Of a stretch of 64,000 bases of DNA, positions 51,335-61,825 are shown one piece after another; position 1 is the first letter of the stretch; each line of letters begins with the position of its first letter. A model generated the notes under the pieces. The model worked only from the letters and a program-made list of their open reading frames with translations, was not told the origin of the DNA and made no database searches. Location of the stretch: assembly GCA_018350325.1 (NCBI GenBank), contig JAEVLN010000008.1:930001-994000 (forward strand), given 5' to 3'. Origin of the DNA: Globodera rostochiensis. Its lineage: Eukaryota; Nematoda; Chromadorea; Rhabditida; Heteroderidae. Made by a program: the position numbers and the translations under genes.

Positions 51335-52273
51335 TTACACAGAATGTCCATCGACAGAATTTTGATGTAATTGATGTCGTTTAAATTGTCTCTTCCAATT
51401 AACCAAAGTGCGTCCTCCAATTTTCAACCTTTTGGCAATGTCCACATCTCTAATTTTAGGCGTTTTGTGCTTAATTTCATAATAACGTTTCGTCAATTTC
51501 ATTTGTTCGCTGTGAGAGTGTTTATGTTGTGGTTCTGTAAAAAATTTTTAATATAAATAAATTAATAAAATTGGGCTCTTGAAAAACTCACTGCTTTGGC
51601 CAAGTTCTCTTTTCCAATTATAAATTGTTGCCAAACTGAGGCCCAACTCTTTTGCGACAGTTTTATCAATTTCTTGATGATAAGAGTTTTTGAATCCGTC
51701 CCGCATTAACTCGGCTTTCATCTGATCAAATTTCCCTACCAAATGTTTACGTTCTTCTTTTTCATAGAACACTTTTTGATTAATGCCAAATTCTTTTTTC
51801 CATTTATATATTTTTTTGCGATTGGCTTTTAAATGTTTAGCAATTTTCTCCTCAATTTGATTCCATTCGTTTTTTGAATATTTTCCTTTTTGCTTAAATT
51901 CATCTTTAATTGCGTGGAATTTGTCGATAATTTTACATTTTTCAGTTGAATTCTTCTTCATTTCTTCACCATTTTTGGCATTATCAGAGTGATCAGACTC
52001 TGTGAGAGGAGGATTCTGATCAATTGAATTGGGTTCAATTTGTCCAATTTGGGTGTTCTGTCGGTCGATTTGGTGATGGACATTTTGTCCAAAGTTTGTA
52101 GTCGGCGGTATTTTCAAATCTTCGGCTTCATCTTTGTCCCACCAGCCTTCTCCGAATATTTCATCAAATGTCTTGAGAGGCGTTTCCTCCAATTTTACGT
52201 TTACGGATACGGCATTTTCCATTGAATTTGTTGCAAAGAATGCCACCAAAATTAAAACCCAAAATTCTTCCAT
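51335..52273 (-). CDS. Secreted triple-HTH protein, intact (pair with 53,872-54,854)
   Basis: Exon 1 is 51592-52273 and exon 2 is 51335-51534, with a 57-bp intron (GTGAG...TTTACAG). The product is 293 aa. It has a signal-like MEEFWVLILVAFFATNSMEN start, PLKTFDEIFGEGWWDKDEAE, the DLKIPPTTNFGQNVHH variant, one GQIEPNSIDQN unit, and modules with KANRKKIYKWKKEFG, GLSLATIYNWKRELG and KIGGRTLVNWKRQF. TAA at 51,335-51,337 ends the protein after VDGHSV, so the tail is shortened. The first 460 bp of coding and the 5' flank are nearly identical to the gene at 53,872-54,854. Confidence 0.8.
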
Positions 52274-52551
52274 TTTATTTTGGTAAAAAAACAACCTCTG
52301 AATTTAAAATGGAAAATTCAATTGCAAAAATTTGTAATTTCACGTAAAAATATTCTTAAAATTTTAAGAATAATAAATTTTCACAAAATAAAATAAAATA
52401 ACTAAAATGGTGAATTTTTTAGCCCAAATAAATTGGATTCATTCAGAAAATCAATAAAGCCCAACCAAATTTCTGCCAACCCTAAAATTATTAATCACAA
52501 TTAGAGGAAATGGCGACAATTTCCGCTCGTTTCTATTAAAGACCGGATGCA
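52264..52551. repeat. Duplicated 5' flank (with 54,845-55,135)
   Basis: The 5' flanks of the two neighbouring minus-strand genes are near-identical from the ATG to GACCGGATG (52,551 and 55,135), including CAAATTTCTGCCAACCCTAA. The usual family upstream block is absent here. A related sequence occurs at about 23,810-23,845. Confidence 0.8.
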
Positions 52552-53160
52552 ACAATGTTTGCATGCAAATAAAGCAAATTTATAAAAGGTTTTGAACCTA
52601 AACGAATTTTAATGGCCTGAAACAAATGTTTGTTTTTAATTCCAAACAATTTGTTTTTTATTATTTGAGAAAAGCTTAATCGGTAGCTTTCGCTTGATCA
52701 AAGATTCAACAAACAGAAAGCTTCTGAATGTATCGATTTTGACTTTTCTTGAGAATAAGAAGCATTTCAGTGATTTTAACTGAATTTGGTTGTCTCCCTT
52801 AAATCTCGACCACCAACATATTCCCTCCCGATAAGAAATAATTATTAATGCCATTTTCCGTAAATAACTCGCTCTCCTTTTCGGCACTCCGGACTCACAT
52901 GCTTATCTCGAAAGAAAATGACCATTGACTCGCCTCTCCCATTTCTGTCTCCTATTTAAAGGCCCCTGGCTCCACCATTCAGATCACTTCCTATTCCCCT
53001 TTCACCTACCTTCACCCATCATTATTTACACCAAATAAACGCTTTTTATTCGAGAATCAAAGAAACCATTGGTCGGGGGACAAACCGGGAGGCATTGGGA
53101 GAAGTAAACACTAACCCTTTCCCAATCCTGTGCACGGAGAGTGCAATTAGCTTGACAAGT
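52552..53160. mobile_element. LTR-like block (candidate solo LTR)
   Basis: Homology to the sister locus stops at 52,551. The block includes CTCCTATTTAAAGGCCCC (about 52,949-52,966), a pyrimidine-rich leader and CCAAATAAACG (about 53,031) before TTTTTATTCGAGAATC, i.e. TATA-like and poly(A) signals within about 80 bp, as at 22,800-22,910. The ends and target duplications were not resolved. Confidence 0.35.
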
Positions 53161-53655
53161 AATTGATTGAAAATCTTTTATTTTTAAAAATAGTTATGAA
53201 CTTTTTTGTGAAAAAATTAAATTTTTTGACGAAATTAACACTAACTTTAAAATTCCCTCCCCCCCCCCCCCCATTAACGGAACATTTTTAATGATTTCAA
53301 ATATTTTTTTTAAATTAAAATGCGCACAAAAAAAGGCAGTCGGATTCCTCCACGCTAATGTAAAACAATTTTTTTTTCCGAAATTACGAAGAAAAATGCT
53401 CACTTTTGCGGAAATTTTGGTGAAATTTCGTACAAAAATCCCAAAATTCTCCCGGCAGCGCTTATCTGCACCGCTGGACCGCACTAAAAGCCTAAAGTCA
53501 ACTAATTTCTGCTGTTTTTGGCCATTTTTCTTAATAAAATTGAGTCAAAAATTCAAAAACTTAATCGGCGGCGCCCATTGGCACCGCCGACCCCACACCC
53601 TTCCTAAAAGCTTAAAATGGCTTATGAATGCCGCTGAAACAAAAAATGTATCCTT
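53161..53655. repeat. Dispersed repeat with GC-rich palindromes
   Basis: Contains a C-run at 53,258-53,271 and two diverged copies of the GGCGGTGCC...GGCACCGCC palindrome (about 53,452-53,476 and 53,566-53,590), flanked by CAAAAATTCAAAAAC-type sequence as at other sites (17,440; 34,271; 37,712). No gene. Confidence 0.5.
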
Positions 53656-53871
53656 CAAGAAGTAAAAATTCTAACATATTCATTAAATTAACTGAGCTTC
53701 ATCATTATGTACAAAATATTGACAAAAGTGAAATAATTGTTAATAATCTTTATCAATTTAAAAGATTTATTGGAAAGCTTATAAAAATAAAAATGATTCT
53801 GTTGCGGGCGGATCAGCCGAAGGAATAGAAAGAAACGTGGACAGATATGGGGTTTTTTAAACATTAGCAAT

Positions 53872-54854
53872 TCAAATATTTCCCGAATTTGAGTTATCAA
53901 TTTTCTGAATATTTGAGCCGGCATTTTGAACCACAAAATGCCCATCAACAGAATTTGGATTAAATTTCTGTCGTTTAAATTGTCTCTTCCAATTAATCAA
54001 AGTGCGTGATCCAATTTTCAACATTTTTGCAATGTTCTCGTCACTAATTTTAGTATTTTTGTCTTTAATTTCATAATAACGTTTCATCAATTCCTTTTGT
54101 TGGCTGTGGGAGTGTTTATTTGCTGCTGTAAAAGAGTTTTAATTAATTAATTTAAATAAATAATAAAATCAAAATACTCACTGGTTTGGCCATGTTTTCG
54201 TTTCCATTTGTAAATTGTTCTATCACTTAGCCCCAACTCTTTCGCCACAGTTTTATCTAATTCATTTTTATATGAATTTTTGAATCCGTCCCGCTTTAAC
54301 TCGGCTTTCATCTGATCAAATTTCTCTACTAAATGTTTACGTTCTTTTTTATTAAACACTTTTTGACTTAGGCCAATTTCTTTTTTCCATTTATAAATTT
54401 TTTTGCGACTGACTTTTAAATTTTTCCCAATATTCTCCTCAATTTGAACCCATTCTTTTTTCGAAAATTTTCTTTTTTGCTTAAATTCGTCTTTAATTGC
54501 GTGGAATTCGTTGACAATTTTACGTTTTTCGTTTGAAGTAATTTTTTCGCCAATTTTGGCATTATCAGAGTGATCAGACTCTGTGAGAGGAGGATTCTGA
54601 TCAATTGAATTGGGTTCAATTTGTCCAATTTGGGTGTTCTGTCGGTCGATTTGGTGATGGACATTTTGTCCAAAGTTTGTAGTCGGCGGTATTTTCAAAT
54701 CTTCGGCTTCGTCTTTGTCCCACCAGCCTTCTCCGAATATTTCATCAAATGTCTTGAGAGGCGTTTCCTCCAATTTTACGTTTACGGATACGGCATTTTC
54801 CATTGAATTTGTTGCAAAGAATGCCACCAAAATTAAAATCCAAAATTCTTCCAT
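53872..54854 (-). CDS. Secreted triple-HTH protein, intact (pair with 51,335-52,273)
   Basis: Exon 1 is 54182-54854 and exon 2 is 53872-54125, with a 56-bp intron (GTGAG...TTTTACAG). The product is 308 aa. The N-terminus equals its neighbour (MEEFWILILVAFFATNSMEN, PLKTFDEIFGEGWWDKDEAE), with one GQIEPNSIDQN unit. From about residue 95 it diverges: modules have KVSRKKIYKWKKEIG, GLSDRTIYKWKRKHG and KIGSRTLINWKRQF. The full tail is present (VDGHFVVQNAGSNIQKID, then SNSGNI). HTH2 is closer to that of the 36,022 pseudogene (LSDRTIYKWKRKHGQ) than to its neighbour, which suggests gene conversion between copies. Confidence 0.8.
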
Positions 54855-55135
54855 TTTATTTTGGTAAAAAAACAACCTCTGAATTTAAAATGGAAAATTC
54901 AATTGCAAAAATTTGTAATTTTTTCACGTACAAATATTCTTAAAATTTTAAAGAATAATAAATTTTCACAAAATAAAATAAAATAACTAAAATGGTGAAT
55001 TTTTTAGCCCAAATAAATTGGAATCATTCAGAAAATCAATAAAGCCCAACCAAATTTCTGCCAACCCTAAAATTATTAATCACAATTAGAGGAAATGGCG
55101 ACAATTTCCGCTCGTTTCTATTAGAGACCGGATGA

Positions 55136-55662
55136 CCATAATTTACCAAGGAAACATCCAATTTTGCCAAAACTTTCTGACAAAACAAATAAAAAATTTT
55201 CAAAAAACTTTAATCCTTGAATTCAATAAAAAAGCATTTGATAATTTCAACGAAAATAGTGTTGCTTAAATTTTTGTTTAAAAAATGGACTTTTATATGC
55301 CTATGTTTACCCACGAATGAGATTTTGTTTTGAAATAAATATTTCTCAAATTATTTATTGTTTATTTTCAATAAAAAAATATTAATGCAAAATTTGGTTA
55401 ATGTGAAATTGTACATCGAAAGATTCCGCTACTCGCGCAATGCAACACATTATTCTGGCAGACAATCAGATGAGCTTTACTCAAAAAAGAATTTGTAACT
55501 GCAATACCTAGAACTAATCACTTACTTTTTCTTTCTTTTTTTTTTTTGCTAAAAAATCAATGATGTCAAAATTCTAACATATTTTTTCATTTAATTACGG
55601 AGCTTCATTTAGTATGTACGAAATTTGAAAAAATAAAATAATATGTTAATAATCCTCATCAA
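55136..55662. other. Intergenic DNA, family 3'-flank-like at its end
   Basis: Bases 55,560-55,662 resemble 53,655-53,760, the 3' flank of the previous gene (AAAATTCTAACATAT, AGCTTCAT, AATAATC). This indicates that the right arm of the inverted duplication sits in its native context. No gene. Confidence 0.45.
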
Positions 55663-55854
55663 TTTATGAAAAGATTGTTTTCAAGTTTATGAAAATGAGC
55701 AACGTACTGTTGCGAATTCAGCCGAAGGAATAGCAAAGAAAGCGTGAGCAGATTTGGGGTTTTTTTCTGAGATATCGTATACGCCTGTTTTAATTACACA
55801 TGGGTAATTATTTTTCAACGTTGGGGAGGGGGACAATTTTTTTTGTCAAATTTA

Positions 55855-56590
55855 CCGAGTAGGGGTCGACTCCGCTCCGTCCCGCCAACTCCGTCCCAGC
55901 CAACTCCGTCCCAGCCAACTCCGTCCCAGCCAACTCCGTCCCGCTAACTCCGTCTCGAGCCAACTCCGTCCCAGCCAACTCCGTCCCAGCTACAAAAAAG
56001 TAAACTCCTCAGAAAAACAAAAATTTTAACAAAGATTTTTTCAAAGTTAAACAAAAGAAGTAATTGTAAACAAAATAATAAATTCAAGTGTTCATTCGGT
56101 AATTGCCCGAAATCCCCTAAGCACTTCAATAATCAAATGGGGATTGATCTGGTTTATTTGTAAGTCACTGTAGCTTGGGGTTCGTTAGGCTTAGGCCTAA
56201 GCCACCCTAGTTTGGGGTTCGTTAGGCTTAGGCCTAATCCAATCCGGCTTTGGAGTTACTCAAAAATCGGGTTTTCATTAATTTTTAAAATTTTAAACCG
56301 GTTCAAAACCCGTTTTAAATGCCCAATTTTGATTTTCTAATTACGAATTCGTAATCAATGCAATAACATATTTCTAAGCTATTTAAGAATAAAAACCTTT
56401 TTCAAAAATACCATAAGGGTCCCCCCTATGCTTTTTCAAAATTTGAAATTAGAGTATCACTTTTTTGAATCTAAAATTTGCAGCTGGGACGGAGTTGGCT
56501 GGGACGGAGTGTGTCGGGACGGAGTTGGCTCGGGACGGAGTTGGCGGGACGGAGTTGGCCCGTTTCGAAATTTACCCCCCCCCCCCCCCA
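55855..56590. mobile_element. Fold-back element with (CCAACTCCGTCCC)n ends, second copy
   Basis: Left (55,868-55,990) CCAACTCCGTCCCAG tandem array; right (56,480-56,560) GGGACGGAGTTGGC array; then a C-run at 56,574-56,590. Copy numbers in the arrays differ from the sister copy at 44,535-45,300. Confidence 0.6.
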
Positions 56591-56664
56591 TTAATAAAAA
56601 ATGAGCAGTCTTCTGCTGCGAGGAATCGTTAACAAAATTGGCCTTTTTTCAACTCATTGACCAT

Positions 56665-56916
56665 TCATTTAAAGCTCTCCGAATTCGAGTTTTCAATTTG
56701 CTGAACATTTGCCGCGGCATTCTCTTCCACAGAATGTCCATCAACAGAATTTTTATCCAATTGTTGTCGTTTAAATTGCCTTTTCCATCTAACCAAAGTG
56801 GTTCTTCCAATATTCAACATTTTGGCAATGTTTTCATTACTATTTTTATGGATTTTTGTCATTTCTTTGCATGATTTTTCGTCCTCACCGGTTTTCATTC
56901 GCGTTAACTTTTTCAC
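56665..56916 (-). pseudogene. Orphan HTH-family exon 2 (right arm)
   Basis: Same as 44,209-44,460 but with GTG in place of the ATG; the next in-frame ATG is at 56,898. It encodes NENIAKMLNIGRTTLVRWKR and the tail VDGHSVEENAAANVQQIENS. It differs from the left-arm copy at several residues (GRTT against ERTS, V against I, Q against K). Here the HTH matches the family consensus better, again favouring the right arm as original. Confidence 0.55.
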
Positions 56917-57792
56917 AATTTTAAGCTTTTTATCGTTCGGAGTAATTTGACCCTAAAGAAGCAAATATTCAAGATAAAACTGAAGAATATCAAAACATTT
57001 TATTTTCCCTACAATTTATATATCAATTGACTCCGCTCGTTGAGCTGATTACGAATCCAGAAAAATTTTTGGTAGAAAGCGTTATGAAGAAAGTTATGGC
57101 TCCTCAAACTTTGCAAAACTATAGAAGGGGAGGGGGGTCTCTTGGTCAAACTTGTGAAAAAAAAAAAGATTTTTTTTCTTTTAAAAATTGTCTGAAAATA
57201 TGTTATTTGAGTGAAGAGATTAAGAATTTATTTAGAAAAGAATCGAGAATTTAAAGCCGTTTTTGAACCATTTTAAATTTTGAAAATGAAGGAAAAAGCA
57301 ACTTTTAAGAACAAAAGCCGGATATAATAATGATAGGTCGCTGGCGGGCCGGAATTTTTCGATAAAGGAATTAAAATGTTCTGATTTTGTTAAGATTGAC
57401 GTCATTTATAAAGCAACTAAAGCAATAGTCCAAAAAACAGGTGATCCAATTGAAAAGCGTCCATTTATAAACATTCAAAAAAAAAGTGTAAAAAGAATAA
57501 TCACTAAATTTCAAATTTTCTATCTAATAAGCCCAATCCAGTTTTGCATTGTCGCTTCACAATGATGTCATCACAGACGAACAACCTTTTTGACCATTTT
57601 ATGATGTTTAGCCGCAACACCAAGCACTGAAATGTTTTAACTTAATTAGAGAAAAAATGATTTAAATTTATAATAATTAATATCGAGAATAGACAACCAG
57701 ACTAAAACGCATTTGTCTTAGCAAGTCACTTTTGCTTTAAAAAACCTTATTAAAATGTTAAAGATTATAAAATTTATTGTTTTTTTGTTCAT

Positions 57793-57957
57793 CTAACCGG
57801 TTCCCGCGCCGGGCACCACCGCGTTCAGCGCCACTTTCCCTACCGGCGATGTCGCTAGCTTCAGGGCAGTACGTACAACAACAGTTTCAATCGGTTCCGG
57901 GAATTGTAAAGTCAGGAAGAGAATTAAGCATAAAATAAGCATCAATTTGGATGGCAT
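57793..57957 (-). CDS. Small secreted-peptide candidate, 54 aa
   Basis: Start ATG at 57,957 (chosen because the hydrophobic core follows directly; an upstream in-frame ATG at 57,999 would add 14 polar residues). The N-terminus MPSKLMLILCLILFLTLQFP is a strong signal peptide. A mature part of about 30 residues would include VVVRTALKLATSP, VGKVALNAVVPGAGTG. It has no cysteines, a net positive charge and a Gly/Pro C-terminus. The codons are GC-rich compared with the surroundings (GCGCTGAACGCGGTGGTGCC). I recognise no family. An identical but 5'-truncated copy lies at 43,334-43,462. The preserved frame in both copies supports that it is, or recently was, coding. Confidence 0.55.
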   Translation of the reverse strand: MPSKLMLILCLILFLTLQFPEPIETVVVRTALKLATSPVGKVALNAVVPGAGTG

Positions 57958-58757
57958 ATTTTGTTTGGTTGGACTAAAATGAATGAATGGCATTGGCAAA
58001 AGAATTTTTTCTATTTACTTTTTTTATTCAACGCATTTTTGAGGGAATAAAAATTTGCCAAAAGTAAAAATTGATTGAATTAGTGCAAAAAAGAAAGAGA
58101 ATTCATATGCTTTGAATATTTATGTAAAAGAATAAAATTGTACAATTTCACATGACTGACTATTGAAAATCAATCATAAATAACAATTTTTATTGGCCAT
58201 AAATTATTTTATTAATTTATGAAATATTTATGTACATTCAAAAAATTTCTCAAATTAAAAAAATTAAAATCCGAGCACGGTTTTATGATCAAATATAAAA
58301 CCGCTCGGGAAAATCTTAGAAAATTTTTAGCAAAAATCAGGAATTTTTCGGTTTCTCTAAAAGGAATCCTTTTTTTTAACAAATCCTTATTTTATTTGTA
58401 AAAGTGGCTGGACGTAATCACGCTTCACGGATTTTTTGGAATAGTCTGTGAAAATATAATGGGTATATGCATTATATGCACATATAAATGTATATGGTTC
58501 ATTTTCTATTGCATATAATTTATTCATACATATTTATGTAGCTACTAAAAAAAAGCTTTTTTCCCCAATTGACAATTTATTTTCTGATTTTTAGAAAGAA
58601 TGGTTTTTTTTGAAAAGTTTTTATTATTTTCTTTTTCGGGCTTCAGAAGAATTTTGAAAAACCGGCACTTAAAATTTCAGTGCCAAAATGGAAAAATGGA
58701 GACCATTTCAGTACTAGTCCCGGTCCCGTACAACCCTACTTGAATCCCTTACGAAGG
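57958..58757. other. Intergenic AT-rich DNA
   Basis: No gene. Bases 58,455-58,540 are rich in TATATGCATATAT-type words. The GTCCCGGTCCCGTACAACCC word at 58,717-58,736 looks like the end of the dispersed GGGACC repeat. Confidence 0.35.
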
Positions 58758-60208
58758 AAGGTCTCAGGGCCACTAGCGTCTCGCCATTAGCGTCTCAGGG
58801 CCACTAGCGTCTGGCCACTAGCGTCTCGCCATTAGCGTCTCAGGGCCACTAGCGTCTGGCCACTAGCGTCTCGCCATTAGCGTCTCAGGGCCACTAGCGT
58901 CTCACCATTAGCGTCTCAGGGCCACTAGCGTCTCGCCATTAGCGTCTCAGGGCCACTAGCGTCTCGCCATTAGCGTCTCAGGGCCACTAGCGTCTCACCA
59001 TTAGCGTCTCAGGGCCACTAGCGTCTCACCATTAGCGTCTCAGGGCCACTAGCGTCTCGCCATTAGCGTCTCAGGGCCACTAGCGTCTCGCCATTAGCGT
59101 CTCAGGGCCACTAGCGTCTCACCATTAGCGTCTCAGGGCCACTAGCGTCTCGCCATTGGCGTCTCAGGGCCACTAGCGTCTCACCATTAGCGTCTCAGGG
59201 CCACTAGCGTCTCGCCATTAGCGTCTCAGGGCCACTAGCGTCTCGCCATTAGCGTCTCAGGGCCACTAGCGTCTCACCATTAGCGTCTCAGGGCCACTAG
59301 CGTCTCACCATTAGCGTCTCAGGGCCACTAGAGTCTCGCCATTAGCGTCTCAGGGCCACTAGCGTCTCACCATTAGCGTCTCAGGGCCACTAGCGTCTCG
59401 CCATTAGCGTCTCAGGGCCACTAGCGTCTCGCCATTAGCGTCTCAGGGCCACTAGCGTCTCACCATTAGCGTCTCAGGGCCACTAGCGTCTCACCATTAG
59501 CGTCTCAGGGCCACTAGCGTCTCGCCATTAGCGTCTCAGGGCCACTAGCGTCTCACCATTAGCGTCTCAGGGCCACTAGCGTCTCACCATTAGCGTCTCA
59601 GGGCCACTAGCGTCTCGCCATTAGCGTCTCAGGGCCACTAGCGTCTCGCCATTAGCGTCTCAGGGCCACTAGCGTCTCACCATTAGCGTCTCAGGGCCAC
59701 TAGCGTCTCGCCATTAGCGTCTCAGGGCCACTAGCGTCTCACCATTAGCGTCTCAGGGCCACTAGCGTCTCGCCATTAGCGTCTCAGGGCCACTAGCGTC
59801 TCGCCATTAGCGTCTCAGGGCCACTAGCGTCTCACCATTAGCGTCCCAGGGCCACTAGCGTCTCACCATTAGCGTCTCAGGGCCACTAGCGTCTCGCCAT
59901 TAGCGTCTCAGGGCCACTAGCGTCTCGCCATTAGCGTCTCAGAGCCACTAGCGTCTCGCCATTAGCGTCTCAGGGCCACTAGCGTCTCACCATTAGCGTC
60001 TCAGGGCCACTAGCGTCTCGCCATTAGCGTCTCAGGGCCACTAGCGTCTCGCCATTAGCGTCTCAGGGCCACTAGCGTCTCACCATTAGCGTCCCAGGGC
60101 CACTAGCGTCTCACCATTAGCGTCTCAGGGCCACTAGCGTCTCGCCATTAGCGTCTCAGGGCCACTAGCGTCTCGCCATTAGCGTCTCAGGGCCACTAGC
60201 GTCTCGCC
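58758..60208. repeat. 31-bp minisatellite (TAGCGTCTC), about 47 units
   Basis: The 31-bp unit is GGCCACTAGCGTCTC plus (G/A)CCATTAGCGTCTCA, itself two related halves. Units carry either CTCGCCATT or CTCACCATT, giving a two-letter code along the array with repeated longer patterns. Sporadic variants include GAGTCTC, CATTGGC and CGTCCCAG. It ends 345 bp before the HTH gene at 60,555. Confidence 0.95.
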
Positions 60209-60234
60209 TCCTAGTGCTGGAAATGATTGGCGGT

Positions 60235-60390
60235 TTTCATTTTCGATCGCCATTTTTATAAAATGACTATTATTATTTAAGAAAATTTATGAGATGACAG
60301 AAATATATTGATTCGGATGAAAGATGATTATGAAAGAATATGATTATACCTATGTGGACTGTCATTTATTAGCTTTAATCATTTTTTACT
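60235..60390 (+). promoter_or_regulatory. Conserved HTH-family upstream block
   Basis: TTTTCGATCGCCATTTTTAT, AATATATTGATTCGGATGAA, AAAGAATATGATTATACCTA and GGACTGTCATTTATTAGCTT lie between the 31-bp array and the gene, about 180 bp from the ATG. Confidence 0.5.
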
Positions 60391-60554
60391 AAAGCTAAAT
60401 AATATTTATTAATATTGTAAATTTTAATATTCATTATTAGATAAATTCTAAGATACAAAATTGACAACATTCCCATGTGGAATTTCTCCTAAAATTATAT
60501 TAATTGGAATTTTATATAAATCTCGCTAATTTCAGTGGTTATTCTGCCCAAATA

Positions 60555-61825
60555 ATGGAAAAGTTTTGGATTTTAATTTTGGTCTCATTTTTTGCAACAA
60601 ATTTAATCGAAAAAGCTGAATCTGTAGAATTAGAGGAATTGCCACTCCAAACATTTGACGAATTATTCGTAGATGAATGGTGGGACAAAGATGAAGCCGA
60701 AGATTTGAGAACGCCGGCGCCAACAAACTTTGGACAAAATGACCATCACCAAATCGACCGGCAGAACACCCAAATTGAACAAATTGAAACCAATTCAACT
60801 GATCAGAATCTTCCTCTCACAGAGTCTGATCACTCTGGACAAATTGGACCCAATTCAACTGATCAGAATCCTCCTCTTACAGTGTCTGATCATACTGGAC
60901 AAATTGAACCAAATTCAACTGATCAGAATCCTCCACTCAAAGAGTCTGATCACTCTGGACAAATTGGACCCAATTCAACTGATCAGAATCCTCCTCTTAC
61001 AGTGTCTGATCACTCTGGACAAATTGAACCCAATTCAACAGATCAGAATCCTCCACTCAAAGAGGTTGATCACTCTGGACAAATTGGACCCAATTCAACT
61101 GATCAGAATCCTCCTCTTACAGTGTCTGATCACTCTGGACAAATTGGACCCAATTCAACTGATCAGAATCCTCATCTTACAAAGTCTGATCACTCTGATA
61201 ATGCCACTAATGGTGAAGAACAGAACGAAATAATGCAAGAAATTACTGCAGACAAAAAACGTAATATTATAAACATATTCCACGCAATTAAAGACGAATT
61301 TAAGCAAAAAGGAAAATATTCAAAAAAAGAATGGGTTCAAATTGAGGAAAAAATTGCTAAACATTTGAAAGTCAGTCGCTCAAAAATATACAAATGGAAA
61401 AAAGAATTTGGCTTAAGTCGAAAAAGCTTAAAAAATGAGCGAAAAAATTTGGTAGAGAAATTTGATCAAATGAAAGCCGAGTTAACGCGGGCCGGATTCA
61501 AAAACTCTTATTCGAATCAAATAAATGAAACTGTCGCAAAAGAATTGGGCCTCAGTTTTATAACAATTTACAAATGGAAACGAAAACTTGGCCAAACCAG
61601 TGAGTATTTCAAGAGCCCAATTTTATTATTTAAATTAATTCGAAATCTATTACAGCACCAAAAAATGAATACTCCAACAGCGAACAGAAAGAATTAATGA
61701 AACGTTATTATGAAATTAAGGACCAAAAGCCTAAAATTAGTGACGAAAACATTGCCAAAACGTTGAAAATTGGAAAAAACACTTTGGTTAGATGGAAAAA
61801 GCATTTTAAACTACAGCAATTTTAA
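60555..61825 (+). CDS. Secreted triple-HTH protein, largest, with eight repeat units
   Basis: Exons 60555-61599 and 61656-61825, with a 56-bp intron (GTGAGT...TTACAG). The product is 404 aa. It has a signal-like MEKFWILILVSFFATNLIEK start and the FDELFVDEWWDKDEAEDLRT variant. Then eight PNSTDQN-type units, mostly 20 residues (GQIGPNSTDQNPPLTVSDHS alternating with GQIEPNSTDQNPPLKESDHS), each carry an NST sequon. Modules follow with KVSRSKIYKWKKEFG, GLSFITIYKWKRKLG and KIGKNTLVRWKKHF. It ends after LQQF, before the usual tail. TTCAG is at 60,531-60,535. Confidence 0.85.
60780..61195 (+). repeat. 60-bp coding repeat
   Basis: Tandem 60-bp units (GATCACTCTGGACAAATTGG, then ACCCAATTCAACTGATCAGA) within exon 1. 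IGPN...LTVSD and IEPN...LKESD types alternate, giving a 120-bp higher-order period. The palindrome TGATCA occurs in each. Confidence 0.9.

Larger units (their letters stand above)
55663..57921 (-). repeat. Inverted duplication, right arm (probable source)
   Basis: Matches 43,334-45,486 in reverse complement. Unlike the left arm it continues smoothly into flanking sequence on both sides: a family-like 3' flank on the left and the intact 5' end of the peptide gene on the right. It is therefore probably the original. It includes the orphan HTH exon and the fold-back element. Confidence 0.9.

Noticed and set aside
52636..52887. 83-aa minus ORF beside the LTR-like block
   Set aside because: Basic, low-information sequence with no motif and no partner exon; it lies in an insertion relative to the sister locus.
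58758..60208. CRISPR-like or satellite centromere array
   Set aside because: 31-bp units are directly adjacent with no spacers, and 1.45 kb is too short to infer a centromere.
60730..61233. 167-aa plus ORF with LDKLDPIQLIRILLLQCL repeats
   Set aside because: Shifted frame of the true exon 1 repeat at 60,780-61,195. The real frame has the signal-like start, the HTH modules and correct splice phase. The same shadow occurs in every family member.
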